The notes under the pieces are model-generated. The model was given only the letters and a program-made list of their open reading frames with translations, was not told the origin of the DNA and searched no databases. The translations under genes and the position numbers were made by a program. DNA of 64,000 nucleotides from Defluviibacillus sp043739385 (GTDB lineage: Bacteria > Pseudomonadota > Gammaproteobacteria > Burkholderiales > Burkholderiaceae_C). The stretch lies in contig JAYUED010000184.1 of NCBI GenBank assembly GCA_043739385.1, positions 1 through 64,000 on the forward strand, given 5' to 3'. Below, one piece after another: positions 1-8,393 of the stretch (positions are counted from its first letter, which is position 1; every line of letters starts with the position of its first letter).

Positions 1-132
1 GGAAGAGCTGAAAAGCTGCCCAACGGGCGCAAGAAATGGCGCTACTTTGAAAGATTGCGCGTGAAATCCTGCCATTTGAAAACTACCGACTCGCTACAGC
101 AACTGGCAACGAGTTATTCAGACCATCCCTAA
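1..132 (+). CDS. 3' end of an unidentified gene (partial)
   Basis: The + strand frame starting at base 1 is open for 43 codons to a TAA at 130-132. The encoded tail is basic, with a KKWRYFERLRVK stretch. Its last bases overlap the stop of the leftward gene that ends at 129, a tail-to-tail arrangement common between real convergent genes. I do not recognise a family in so short a piece, and the 5' part lies outside the window. It could also be a chance open frame. Confidence 0.3.
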   Translation, partial: GRAEKLPNGRKKWRYFERLRVKSCHLKTTDSLQQLATSYSDHP

Positions 133-1223
133 GAACCCAACCCCTCCACGGCTTGGAACATGGCCTGTCGTGCCTGACTGATGATTTGCCCTTTCCAGGC
201 GTCCGTATCGGTGTAGAAAGCGTCCAATACTTGCTTGCGAATTGCCTCGGCCAAAGCTGATGGCGCTTCAGGATGCTGACCCAACCAATTACCTGCCCGT
301 ATCGCGCCCATCATTTGAATAATCGGCAACGTGCCGTATTCCAAAGCGATACCGGTGTACTCGGCTTGTGGGCACTCCTCGTAAGTGCTGCCCCACATCA
401 GCCCTGTCAAAAAGGCAGACGTCGAAGAGCCATCGTAAATCGAGGTGACATGGTTTTCTGCTGTACCCCACCAGGCACGGGCGCGCAGCAAGGCGGCAGC
501 GTCGTCACGGCAAGCAAAAATTCGCTCGCCGATACCACTGGGGCCTAGACCTGTGTGCAAGTCAATCCACGCTATGCGTTGAGCTTGGCTACCGTGCTGA
601 CGCAGCACTTGACGCAGGGTTTGGTTGCTCCAAGTGGGCGCAGTGCCGCCAAAGAACATGCCGTTGGCAAACTCATGCTGGCCACGTGTGACGGCAGCTT
701 GGTAGGCCACTTTCCCGTTAGTGACGATGAAATCGTCCACTGCAGCATCGTTAGCCTCAGTCGGTGGCCATTGGTCGGGCACCAGCAGGGAATGCAGCGC
801 CCTGTAGTCGGCATTAACAGGCAAGGGCTGAGTAAAGTCGTGGAAATTGCGGTTCAAGTCCACGTTTTCATGCGTAGTGCGACCTTGGTGCGAGAAGCCA
901 TAGGGGTTGAGTGCATGGATGTAGAGCACCGCTACACCTGCCTGCTCCGCCTTCGCTTGCCATTCGGCATCGTGCAGCGCAAAGACTTGCACGCCGCTGC
1001 CGCAATAGCCTTCGACACCGTGGCAGGCGCTACTGATGATCAATACCGACTTGGCATCTGCCGGGCCAGCGCGGGCCACATCCATCGCCAGCTCCTCGCC
1101 GTCTAGTCCTTTTTTCGGATGAATGTGCGATTCAACCACCAAGCCCGCCGTGGCGGCTGCCTCTAAAAACTTGATCCGCGCCTCTTTGTATCGGCTGGAA
1201 AACGCCGCTGCAACGCCCATCAT
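129..1223 (-). CDS. DUF2817 family M14-type zinc carboxypeptidase
   Basis: A 364-residue predicted zinc exopeptidase or amidase of the DUF2817 (M14-like) family. The HxxE zinc motif is visible as ACHGVEG (His68, Glu71). A third ligand candidate is His223 in WIDLHTGLG, and the probable catalytic Glu295 lies in ALEYGT. NPYGF and HENVDLNRNF (about 106-127) are also typical of the family. No signal peptide is seen, so it is probably cytoplasmic. The ATG overlaps the stop of the upstream M20 gene (ATGA), so the two are translationally coupled; a second ATG follows immediately. Next to an amidohydrolase and a periplasmic receptor, it may process imported peptides or amides. The substrate is unknown. 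Confidence 0.88.
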   Translation of the reverse strand: MMGVAAAFSSRYKEARIKFLEAAATAGLVVESHIHPKKGLDGEELAMDVARAGPADAKSVLIISSACHGVEGYCGSGVQVFALHDAEWQAKAEQAGVAVLYIHALNPYGFSHQGRTTHENVDLNRNFHDFTQPLPVNADYRALHSLLVPDQWPPTEANDAAVDDFIVTNGKVAYQAAVTRGQHEFANGMFFGGTAPTWSNQTLRQVLRQHGSQAQRIAWIDLHTGLGPSGIGERIFACRDDAAALLRARAWWGTAENHVTSIYDGSSTSAFLTGLMWGSTYEECPQAEYTGIALEYGTLPIIQMMGAIRAGNWLGQHPEAPSALAEAIRKQVLDAFYTDTDAWKGQIISQARQAMFQAVEGLGS

Positions 1224-2449
1224 GCGGAGACCTTGGCCGCAGAGGTGTTGTTGCTAGAGTTGGCCTTTGCCAGCCACTCTTCCGACAAACGCACCCAATA
1301 CGTCGCGCCCAACGGGATCAAATCGTCGTTGAAGTCATAACTCGGGTTGTGGATCATGCACGGCCCGCCGCCGTGGCCAATTTCGCGGTGAGCCCCATCG
1401 CCATTGCCAATGAAGCAGTACGCGCCGGGCTTGGCTTGCAGCATGTAAGCGAAGTCTTCGCCGCCCATGGTGGGCTCTTGAGTAAGCACATTGGCCTCAC
1501 CCACAATGCCAGCCATCACGCTACGAGCAAATGCGGTTTCTACGGGTTCATTGATGGTGGGCGGGTAGTTATGGACGAACTCGAAATCGCAAGTCGCGCC
1601 AAATGCGGCGCAGGTGTGCTCTGCAATCGCCTTCATCCGCGCCTCAATAGTCGCCAGCACCTCAACGGTAAAGGTGCGAACCGTACCCTGAATTTCACAG
1701 CTGTCAGGCACCACGTTCGTCGCTTCACCCGTGTGGATCATGGTGACAGACACCACGCCTGAGTCCACCGGTTTGATGTTGCGGCTGATGATCGTCTGGA
1801 AGGCTTGCACCATCTGGCAGGCAATCGGCACCGGATCAATGCTGTTGTGCGGCAGTGCGGCGTGGCTACCGCGGCCTTTGATGACGATTTTGAATTCGTT
1901 GGTTGAGGCCATTACCGGCCCGGGACTGAGTGCAAAGCTGCCCACAGGCAGGCCAGGCCAGTTATGCATACCGAACACCGCCCCCATTGGGAACTGCTCA
2001 AACAGGCCGTCTTTCATCATCTCGCGCGCACCGCCGCCGCCCTCTTCGGCGGGCTGAAAGATCAAGTAGACGGTGCCATCAAAGTTGCGCTGCTTGGCAA
2101 AATGCTGAGCCGCCCCGAGCAGCATGGCGATATGGCCATCGTGGCCACAGGCGTGCATCTTGCCAGGGTACTTGCTGGCATGGGCAAAGTGGTTGTACTC
2201 GGTCATTGGCAATGCATCAATGTCTGCGCGCAGGCCGATTGCTTGGTTTGAAGTGCCGTTTTTGACAATACCCACCACCCCCGTGGTGCCCATACCCCGG
2301 TGGATGGGAATGCCCCACTCGGTGAGCTTGGCGGCAATCACGTCGGCGGTGCGCACCTCTTCAAAACACAGTTCGGGGTGGGCATGGATGTCTCGGCGCA
2401 CAGTGGAAATACCGGCCGCTTGGGTAACGATGGAATCAATGGTCTTCAT
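1220..2449 (-). CDS. M20 family amidohydrolase (hippurate hydrolase type)
   Basis: A 409-residue M20D metallopeptidase/amidohydrolase related to hippurate hydrolase and IAA-amino-acid hydrolases. These cleave N-acyl amino acids with a dinuclear metal centre. Visible motifs are HAHPE (22-26), the Cys-x-His-Asp-x-His ligand block (CGHDGH, 101-106) and the PAEEGGGG segment (133-140) that holds the catalytic glutamate and a ligand. The length matches the family. The ATG at 2449 has a good AGAGGA ribosome site about 6 nt upstream. It is the first gene of a two-gene overlapping unit with the DUF2817 peptidase. Substrate specificity cannot be set from sequence. Confidence 0.92.
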   Translation of the reverse strand: MKTIDSIVTQAAGISTVRRDIHAHPELCFEEVRTADVIAAKLTEWGIPIHRGMGTTGVVGIVKNGTSNQAIGLRADIDALPMTEYNHFAHASKYPGKMHACGHDGHIAMLLGAAQHFAKQRNFDGTVYLIFQPAEEGGGGAREMMKDGLFEQFPMGAVFGMHNWPGLPVGSFALSPGPVMASTNEFKIVIKGRGSHAALPHNSIDPVPIACQMVQAFQTIISRNIKPVDSGVVSVTMIHTGEATNVVPDSCEIQGTVRTFTVEVLATIEARMKAIAEHTCAAFGATCDFEFVHNYPPTINEPVETAFARSVMAGIVGEANVLTQEPTMGGEDFAYMLQAKPGAYCFIGNGDGAHREIGHGGGPCMIHNPSYDFNDDLIPLGATYWVRLSEEWLAKANSSNNTSAAKVSA

Positions 2450-2506
2450 GGGTTCAATCCTCTTTGAACCACCATATTACGCCGTAGTCGGCCCTTGTAC
2501 GCTGGC

Positions 2507-3652
2507 TCAGGTTTTGATGCGCCCATCCCCTGTCAACATTGACAGCTCCACAAACGTGGACGCCACATGGTCATTGACTCCTAACTTGACCGAAAAACCG
2601 CCCCAAGATTGGCTTCCCAGCGATTCCAGACCAGTGATTAAGCTCTCACGGGTCAAGCCTCTGCCACTGGAATTAGCACCAGCCCGCAGTCCTTCAATCA
2701 TCAGCTTGGCGGCCAAGTAGCCCTCAATGCTTGAGAAATTGGCCTGTACGTCGCCCCCCGCTTTCTGAATGGCCTCAGCAAACTCTCTGGCAATAGGGCG
2801 CGACAGGTTGTAAGGCGAGGGCATCACCTGCGACACCACCACCCCTGCACCAGCGCGACCCAATTCATCGGCCAACGCCTGCGTGCCAACAAAAGACACG
2901 TTGTAAAACATTCCCCCATAACCCGCCTTGCGCGCGGCGCGAATAAATGCTGCACACGATTTATACGCACTGATTTGCACCACCGCGTCGGGGGCTTCGG
3001 CCAAGAGTGTCTTCACTGCAGCAGCAACGTCCACAGAATTACGCTCCACCGTAGCCAGCGCCACAGGTACGAGCTTTTGCGCCGCCAATGCCGCAACGAC
3101 GCCATCCAAACCGGCCTTGCCATAGCTGTCATTCTGGCGAAACACGGCAATTTTTTTCAGGCCAAAACTGGTGAGCTGCTTCACGATCAACGCCGTTTCA
3201 TCTTGGTAAGAGGCACGCAAGTGAAACGCATAGCGATTGAAAGGCTCGCGCAAGGCCATCGCCCCAGTGAACGGAGCAATGAACGGTACTTTACCCGCTG
3301 TTGCCAAAGGCAGCGCCGCCAAGCTGGTAGGTGTACCGACGTAGCCAAATAACGCAAACACTTCATCGGCTAGCAGTTTGCGGGTGTTCTCGGCACAGCG
3401 ATCAGGCTCATAGCCATCGTCCATCTGCCGGATTTCGACCATGCGCCGATTGACGCCACCTTTAGCATTCAACTGATCAAAGCACAGCTTAGCCCCGCTG
3501 TGAAACTGAAGCCCCAATTGCGCTGCAGCGCCGGTAAATGCAGCCGACTGGCCCAAGATAATCTTGCCCTCTTGCGCTTGCGCTACATTGAAACGGCTGA
3601 CCATCGCTGCGCCGGTGCCCATACCGATACTGAAAAGTCTGCGTGAAATCAT
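2507..3652 (-). CDS. ABC transporter periplasmic binding protein, branched-chain amino acid (LivK) type
   Basis: A type I periplasmic binding protein of 381 residues (Peripla_BP_6/LivK class). It starts with a twin-arginine-like export signal, MISRRLF followed by a hydrophobic stretch ending near AQAQ. The mature part begins GKIILGQSAAFTGAAAQLG, typical of the family. The open frame extends upstream to 3883, but the extension overlaps the divergent oxidoreductase and shows no family similarity; the ATG at 3652 has GGGGGGAGAA upstream and is preferred. No LivH/M/G/F genes lie nearby, so it is an orphan receptor. The adjacent M20/M14 hydrolases suggest an amide or peptide-like ligand, which is inference. 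Confidence 0.88.
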   Translation of the reverse strand: MISRRLFSIGMGTGAAMVSRFNVAQAQEGKIILGQSAAFTGAAAQLGLQFHSGAKLCFDQLNAKGGVNRRMVEIRQMDDGYEPDRCAENTRKLLADEVFALFGYVGTPTSLAALPLATAGKVPFIAPFTGAMALREPFNRYAFHLRASYQDETALIVKQLTSFGLKKIAVFRQNDSYGKAGLDGVVAALAAQKLVPVALATVERNSVDVAAAVKTLLAEAPDAVVQISAYKSCAAFIRAARKAGYGGMFYNVSFVGTQALADELGRAGAGVVVSQVMPSPYNLSRPIAREFAEAIQKAGGDVQANFSSIEGYLAAKLMIEGLRAGANSSGRGLTRESLITGLESLGSQSWGGFSVKLGVNDHVASTFVELSMLTGDGRIKT

Positions 3653-3727
3653 AGGACTAGATTCTCCCCCCACTAGACAAGCTTTACACCTGTGAATTTC
3701 TATGCAAAGAGGCGCTACAGTTACGGC

Positions 3728-5845
3728 ATGAATGCCTCCATGCAAAGCCCACAGCCCATCGTCATCCACTCCATGATCGTTCGCGGCGCCTGTCCGCACG
3801 ATTGCCCCGACACTTGCGCCCTGCTGACCACTGTTGACAACGGCATCGCCACCAAAGTGCAGGGAAATCCGGCCCACGCCCACACAGACGGTGTGCTGTG
3901 CACCAAAGTTTCGCGCTACGCAGAACGCACGTATTCCCCAGAACGCCTGCTGTACCCGATGAAGCGCACGGGCGCCAAAGGTGCGGGCCAGTTCACACGG
4001 ATAAGCTGGGATGAAGCGCTGGACACTATCGCCCAGCGGCTAAAGCCCATCGCCGAGCACGATGCTCAAGCCATCCAGCCCTACAGCTATGCCGGCACCA
4101 TGGGGGAGGTGCAGGGCGAGGCGATGGCCGGACGGTTCTTCAACCGACTGGGTGCAGCGCTACTCGACCGCACAATTTGCTCTAGCGCAGGTGGTGAAGG
4201 ACTGAAACAGACGCTGGGTGGCAAAGTCGGGATGCGGGTAGAGTTTTTTGCAGAGGCCAAACTCATCCTGATCTGGGGTAGCAACTCCATTGGCTCCAAC
4301 CTGCATTTTTGGCGCTACGCCCAGGCCGCGAAACGCGCCGGGGCTAAGCTGATTTGCATCGACCCACGCAAAACCGAAACAGCTGATAAATGCCACGAAC
4401 ACATCGCCCTGCTGCCAGGCACCGACGCCGCACTGGCGCTGGGGATAATGCACGAACTGATCGTCAACGATTGGCTTGACCACGACTACTTAGAACACCA
4501 TTCCGAGGGATGGAGCAAGCTCTACGAGCGTGCAATGCTATGGAATCCGGAGCGTTCAGCCGCGATATGCGGCATCTTGCCCGAGCAGATTCGCAGCATT
4601 GCGCGGGATTACGGCACCACAGCCATGGCACAAGAACCCGTCGCTATTCGCATGAACTATGGAATGCAGCGTGTGCGTGGCGGGGGCAATGCCGCACGTG
4701 CCATTGCCTGCCTGCCCGCGCTGGTGGGCGCGTGGCGGCACCGGGCGGGAGGGGTGCTGTTGAGCAGTTCAGGGCAGTTTCAGGTCAACAAAACGGCTTT
4801 GCTTCGCCCCGATTTGCTGGAAAGAAGCAAAGGCAAGCGCCCACCACGCACCGTGAACATGAGCACCATCGGGCAAGACCTGCTGCGAGAAGCGTCCCCA
4901 GCCAACGTCCCCGGTTTTGGCCCCAGGATTGAAGCACTGATCGTTTACAACAGCAATCCCGTCGCGGTCGCCCCACAATCAGCGCAGGTTGTTCAGGGGT
5001 TTGCGCGCGAAGACCTGTTTACCGTGGTGCTGGAGCAGTTCCAGACCGACACTGCCGACTACGCCGACATCCTGCTCCCAGCCACCACCCAGCTCGAGCA
5101 CTGGGACATCCATACCAGCTACGGTCACACCGACGTGGTACTGAACCGCCCCGCCATCGCACCGCTGGGGGAAGCCAAGCCCAACACCCAAATTTTCCGG
5201 GAACTGGCCCAACGCATGGGCTTTGACGATCCAGCATTTGCTGACGATGACGAAACTCTCTGCCGCACGGCATTCGACGCATCATCCGGCGTGGACTTTG
5301 AAGCCCTGCTGACCAACGGCTTTGCTACGCTCAAGCTGCCTGAGGCCCCCTTCGCCAAAGGTAACTTTCCTACGCTCTCAGGTAAATGTGAATTCTTTAG
5401 CCAACGGCTGGCAAACCAAGGCCTAGACGGTCTGCCTGACCATGTGCCCAACTACGAAACCCCCGGTAATTCAACCAATTACCCGCTGGCCATGATCTCG
5501 CCGCCAGCCCGTAACTTCCTGAATTCGACCTTTGTAAACGTCACCAGCCTGCGCGCTATCGAAGGCGAGCCGCTGCTGGAAATCAACGCTATTGACGCCG
5601 CTGCGCGCGGCATTACCAGCGGCCAGGTGGTGCGCGTGTTTAACGACCGGGGCAGTTACCGCTGCAAGGTTGATGTGTCCCGGCGCGCGCGCCCTGGCGT
5701 TGTTCACGGCATGGGTATTTGGTGGCGCAAGTTGGGGCTGGACGGCACTAACGTGAATCAGCTCACCAGTCAAAACCTGACCGACATGGGCCGTGGGCCT
5801 ACGTTTTACGACTGCTTGGTGGAGGTGGAACTGTGCAATGCCTGA
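3728..5845 (+). CDS. Molybdopterin-dependent oxidoreductase (DMSO reductase superfamily)
   Basis: A roughly 705-residue Mo-bis-MGD oxidoreductase. The N-terminal [4Fe-4S] motif is complete: C22-x3-C26-x3-C30-x27-C58 (in ACPHDCPDTC and GVLCTKV). The molybdopterin domain follows (RISWDEALD; IWGSNSIGSN; CIDPRKTET), then a C-terminal molydopterin-binding dinucleotide domain. There is no Tat signal, so it is probably cytoplasmic. A GTG at 3692 would add 12 residues; I chose the ATG at 3728 because the extension is not family-like, though its ribosome site is only moderate. The gene overlaps the next by 13 bp. The substrate is unknown; such single-subunit enzymes are often annotated only as molybdopterin oxidoreductase. 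Confidence 0.9.
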   Translation: MNASMQSPQPIVIHSMIVRGACPHDCPDTCALLTTVDNGIATKVQGNPAHAHTDGVLCTKVSRYAERTYSPERLLYPMKRTGAKGAGQFTRISWDEALDTIAQRLKPIAEHDAQAIQPYSYAGTMGEVQGEAMAGRFFNRLGAALLDRTICSSAGGEGLKQTLGGKVGMRVEFFAEAKLILIWGSNSIGSNLHFWRYAQAAKRAGAKLICIDPRKTETADKCHEHIALLPGTDAALALGIMHELIVNDWLDHDYLEHHSEGWSKLYERAMLWNPERSAAICGILPEQIRSIARDYGTTAMAQEPVAIRMNYGMQRVRGGGNAARAIACLPALVGAWRHRAGGVLLSSSGQFQVNKTALLRPDLLERSKGKRPPRTVNMSTIGQDLLREASPANVPGFGPRIEALIVYNSNPVAVAPQSAQVVQGFAREDLFTVVLEQFQTDTADYADILLPATTQLEHWDIHTSYGHTDVVLNRPAIAPLGEAKPNTQIFRELAQRMGFDDPAFADDDETLCRTAFDASSGVDFEALLTNGFATLKLPEAPFAKGNFPTLSGKCEFFSQRLANQGLDGLPDHVPNYETPGNSTNYPLAMISPPARNFLNSTFVNVTSLRAIEGEPLLEINAIDAAARGITSGQVVRVFNDRGSYRCKVDVSRRARPGVVHGMGIWWRKLGLDGTNVNQLTSQNLTDMGRGPTFYDCLVEVELCNA

Positions 5846-6993
5846 AACGTATGCAGCGCCTGAAACACTCCCCATACACACAACATTTACGACGTACGGC
5901 ACTCCTCCTGATATGCCTGGCTTCAGGTTTAGGGCTCAGCGGCTGCACCACCGCCAGCTACTATTGGCAATCCGTCAACGGCCATGTGCAGATGATGCGC
6001 ACTGCACGCCCCGTGACTGACTGGCTGGCCGATGGGCGAACTTCAGAGGCGCTCAGAGCCCGTCTGCTGTTGAGTCAACGCATCCGCGACTTCGCCACTC
6101 GAACCCTTAAGCTGCCCGACAACCCCAGCTACCGCAGCTACGCCGACCTGCACCGCCGCGCTGTGGTGTGGAATGTAGTAGCCGCCCCCCCCTACTCCCT
6201 CACCCTCAAAACCTGGTGCTTCCCCATAACAGGCTGTGTGGGCTACCGGGGCTACTTTGACGAAGCAGCAGCCAATGCAGAGGCTGAGCTGCTCAAAACC
6301 GAAGAGGGCATGGAGGTCAGCGTCTACGGTGTACCCGCGTATTCCACACTGGGCTGGATGAACTGGGCCGGCGGCGACCCGCTGCTGAACACCTTCATCG
6401 GCTACCCCGAGGGCGAACTGGCGCGCATGGTGTTCCACGAGTTGGCCCACCAAGTCGCCTTTGCCACAGACGACATGGTGTTCAACGAATCCTTCGCAAC
6501 TTCGGTAGAGCGCCTGGGCGCTGAACGCTGGCTTGCCACCCAAGCCAGCCCGGCCGCCCGCGCCGAGTACGAAGCCTTTGGCGCCCAACGCCGAGCGTTT
6601 CGGGTGCTGACTTTGGCAACACGGCAAGCTTTGAAGGTTGTTTACGATTCAAATCCACCACTAGTGCATGATGCACCTGCATTTTTAGCTATGAAATCAG
6701 GAGTTATGCAGCGCTTCCGTGACGACTACGCCGCGCTCAAAGCCAAGTCGGTCCAGCGTGGAGAGCCACCCGCGCAATGGACCGGTTACGACGGCTGGGT
6801 CGCCCGCGCCAACAACGCCACGTTTGCCGCGCAAGCCGCATATGACGATCTGGTGCCCGCCTTTGAAGCCCTTTTCAAAGCCCAAGGGGGCGACTGGCAA
6901 CGGTTTTATAGTGCGGTAAAACAGCTGACAAAGCTGCCCAAAGACGAACGCGCGCTGCAACTCAAACAATATCTGGAAACGCCCTATGGCTGA
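5833..6993 (+). CDS. Predicted aminopeptidase, lipoprotein (COG4324 family)
   Basis: A 386-residue putative zinc peptidase of the COG4324 type. The N-terminus has a signal sequence and a lipobox ending LSGC (Cys38), predicting a lipid-anchored envelope protein. The gluzincin motif HELAHQ (202-207) and the downstream FNESFA (Glu219) supply the catalytic and zinc residues. The GTG at 5833 is chosen because GGAGGTGG at 5821-5828 is ideally spaced; an ATG at 5851 is too far from it. It overlaps the upstream oxidoreductase by 13 bp and the downstream PHA protein by 8 bp, so the three genes form a tight operon. The true substrate has not been established for this family. Confidence 0.85.
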   Translation: MQCLKRMQRLKHSPYTQHLRRTALLLICLASGLGLSGCTTASYYWQSVNGHVQMMRTARPVTDWLADGRTSEALRARLLLSQRIRDFATRTLKLPDNPSYRSYADLHRRAVVWNVVAAPPYSLTLKTWCFPITGCVGYRGYFDEAAANAEAELLKTEEGMEVSVYGVPAYSTLGWMNWAGGDPLLNTFIGYPEGELARMVFHELAHQVAFATDDMVFNESFATSVERLGAERWLATQASPAARAEYEAFGAQRRAFRVLTLATRQALKVVYDSNPPLVHDAPAFLAMKSGVMQRFRDDYAALKAKSVQRGEPPAQWTGYDGWVARANNATFAAQAAYDDLVPAFEALFKAQGGDWQRFYSAVKQLTKLPKDERALQLKQYLETPYG

Positions 6994-7330
6994 CATCACC
7001 ATTCACCGCACCCACGCCTTGGGCCTGCCTGCAGCCCGCAAAGTCGCCCTCACCTGGGCCGAGCAGGCTGAAGGCGAATTCGGTATGGAGTGCACCTACG
7101 AAGAAGGCAAAACCGCCGATCTGCTCAGCTTCAAACGCTCAAGCGTCACCGGCACGCTGAATGTCACTAAGACCGAATTCAATCTGGACGCCAAACTGGG
7201 CTTTTTGATGAGCGCATTCAAGGAAAAAATTGAGCGCGCGATTGTGAAGAACCTCGACGGGCTGCTCGCGGCTAAACCGGTAGCCAAGGCTGTCGCAAGG
7301 AAGGTGGTAGCAAAGAAAAAAGTGGCTTGA
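6986..7330 (+). CDS. Polyhydroxyalkanoic acid system family protein (PHA_gran_rgn)
   Basis: A 114-residue protein of the PHA granule regulatory family. The N-terminal 90 residues are a compact domain starting ADITIHRTHALGL; the C-terminus is a low-complexity Ala/Lys/Val tail (AKAVARKVVAKKKVA) like the basic tails of phasin-type and histone-like proteins. The family is linked to polyhydroxyalkanoate granules, though its biochemical role is not settled. The start overlaps the preceding stop (ATGGCTGA), which supports translational coupling. A four-copy 9-bp repeat begins directly after the stop codon. Confidence 0.8.
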   Translation: MADITIHRTHALGLPAARKVALTWAEQAEGEFGMECTYEEGKTADLLSFKRSSVTGTLNVTKTEFNLDAKLGFLMSAFKEKIERAIVKNLDGLLAAKPVAKAVARKVVAKKKVA

Positions 7331-7366
7331 TTCATTTGATTCATTTGATTCATTTGATTCATTTGA
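7331..7366. repeat. Short tandem repeat, 4 x 9 bp (TTCATTTGA)
   Basis: Four perfect, contiguous copies of the 9-mer TTCATTTGA start immediately after the TGA of the PHA-system gene and end 24 bp before the LysR start codon. Copy number could vary by slippage. It lies in the leader region of the LysR gene. Confidence 0.95.
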
Positions 7367-7390
7367 GTTCTTGGGTCACTTGACTGCACC

Positions 7391-8359
7391 ATGTCCCCCT
7401 ACAACCTCGCTCGCTTCGACCTCGTCAGCATCCGCCTTGCCGTAGCTTGCGTGCAAACCGGTAGCCTAAGCGCCGCCGCCCGAGAGGCAAATCTGGCGCT
7501 GGCCGCTGCCAGTCGACGCTTGCGTGAACTCGAATCCGCGCTCGGCGATACGCTGTTTGAGCGCCATACACGCGGCCTAACGCCTACGGCAGCTGGGCGG
7601 GTGTTTGTCAAGCATGGTTTGACGCTGTTGCAAACGATGGCGCAACTGGGCAACGAGCTGGCTGACCAGCGCCAGGGTGTCGCGCGGCATATTTGCTTGT
7701 GCGCCAGTACCGCTGCCATCAACCAGTTTTTACCGCCTTTGCTCGCAAGATATGCACAACAGCAACCACAAATCAGGGTAGATTTGGACGAACAGGTGTC
7801 TGAAGCCGTGGTCACAACTCTGCGCGAAGGCCGCGCAGATGTGGCGGTGTTTGTGGAAGGGCCAGACACCCAGGGGCTAACGACGCAGCTCTTCCGTTCC
7901 GATGAGTTGGTGCTAGTGCTGCCCGCCAGTCACCGGCTGGCGGTACCACTGAAATCAAGCCAATCGACCCGCTCCGTACGTCCACTCGCCATCGCTTTTG
8001 CCGACAGCCTGGACGAAGACTGGATCAGCCTCACCACCGGCGCCGCCATGCTGCAACAGCAGCAGCAAGCCGCTCTCGCCGCCCACAAACCACTGCGATT
8101 GCGGATGCAGGTACGCAGCTTTGATGCGGTATGCCACTTGGTGGCATCTGGTCTGGGCGTGGCACTGCTGCCGCTAGGAGCGGTGCTGCCCATGGTGAAA
8201 CCCCTGAAGCTGAGCTGGCGACCGTTAAGTGATGTGTGGGCGCAGCGGCGATTGCTATTGGGAAACACAGCAACGGCCGATGTTGCCGTCACTGCCTTCG
8301 TCCAGTTTTTGGCCACGCCTTCGCAAAATGCGAAACCTATCCCGCACAAGCAGCAATAG
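7391..8359 (+). CDS. LysR family transcriptional regulator (cassette A)
   Basis: A 322-residue LysR regulator. The N-terminal winged helix-turn-helix (about 10-68) shows VQTGSLSAAAREANLALAAA followed by RLRELE and LFERHTRGLTPTAAG, the classic LysR signature. The rest is the periplasmic-binding-like effector domain. Unlike many LysR genes it is not divergent: it lies on the same strand just upstream of the CoA-transferase/lyase/Bug genes, which it probably controls. A 9-bp tandem repeat occupies the leader. The effector is presumably the acid handled by the cassette; this is inference. Confidence 0.9.
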   Translation: MSPYNLARFDLVSIRLAVACVQTGSLSAAAREANLALAAASRRLRELESALGDTLFERHTRGLTPTAAGRVFVKHGLTLLQTMAQLGNELADQRQGVARHICLCASTAAINQFLPPLLARYAQQQPQIRVDLDEQVSEAVVTTLREGRADVAVFVEGPDTQGLTTQLFRSDELVLVLPASHRLAVPLKSSQSTRSVRPLAIAFADSLDEDWISLTTGAAMLQQQQQAALAAHKPLRLRMQVRSFDAVCHLVASGLGVALLPLGAVLPMVKPLKLSWRPLSDVWAQRRLLLGNTATADVAVTAFVQFLATPSQNAKPIPHKQQ

Positions 8360-8393
8360 ACACCGCTCAGCGATGGCGGCAAACTCTGCTGCC

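Noticed and set aside
7331..7366. Start of a CRISPR array
   Set aside because: The units are contiguous 9-mers without spacers; no cas genes are in the window.
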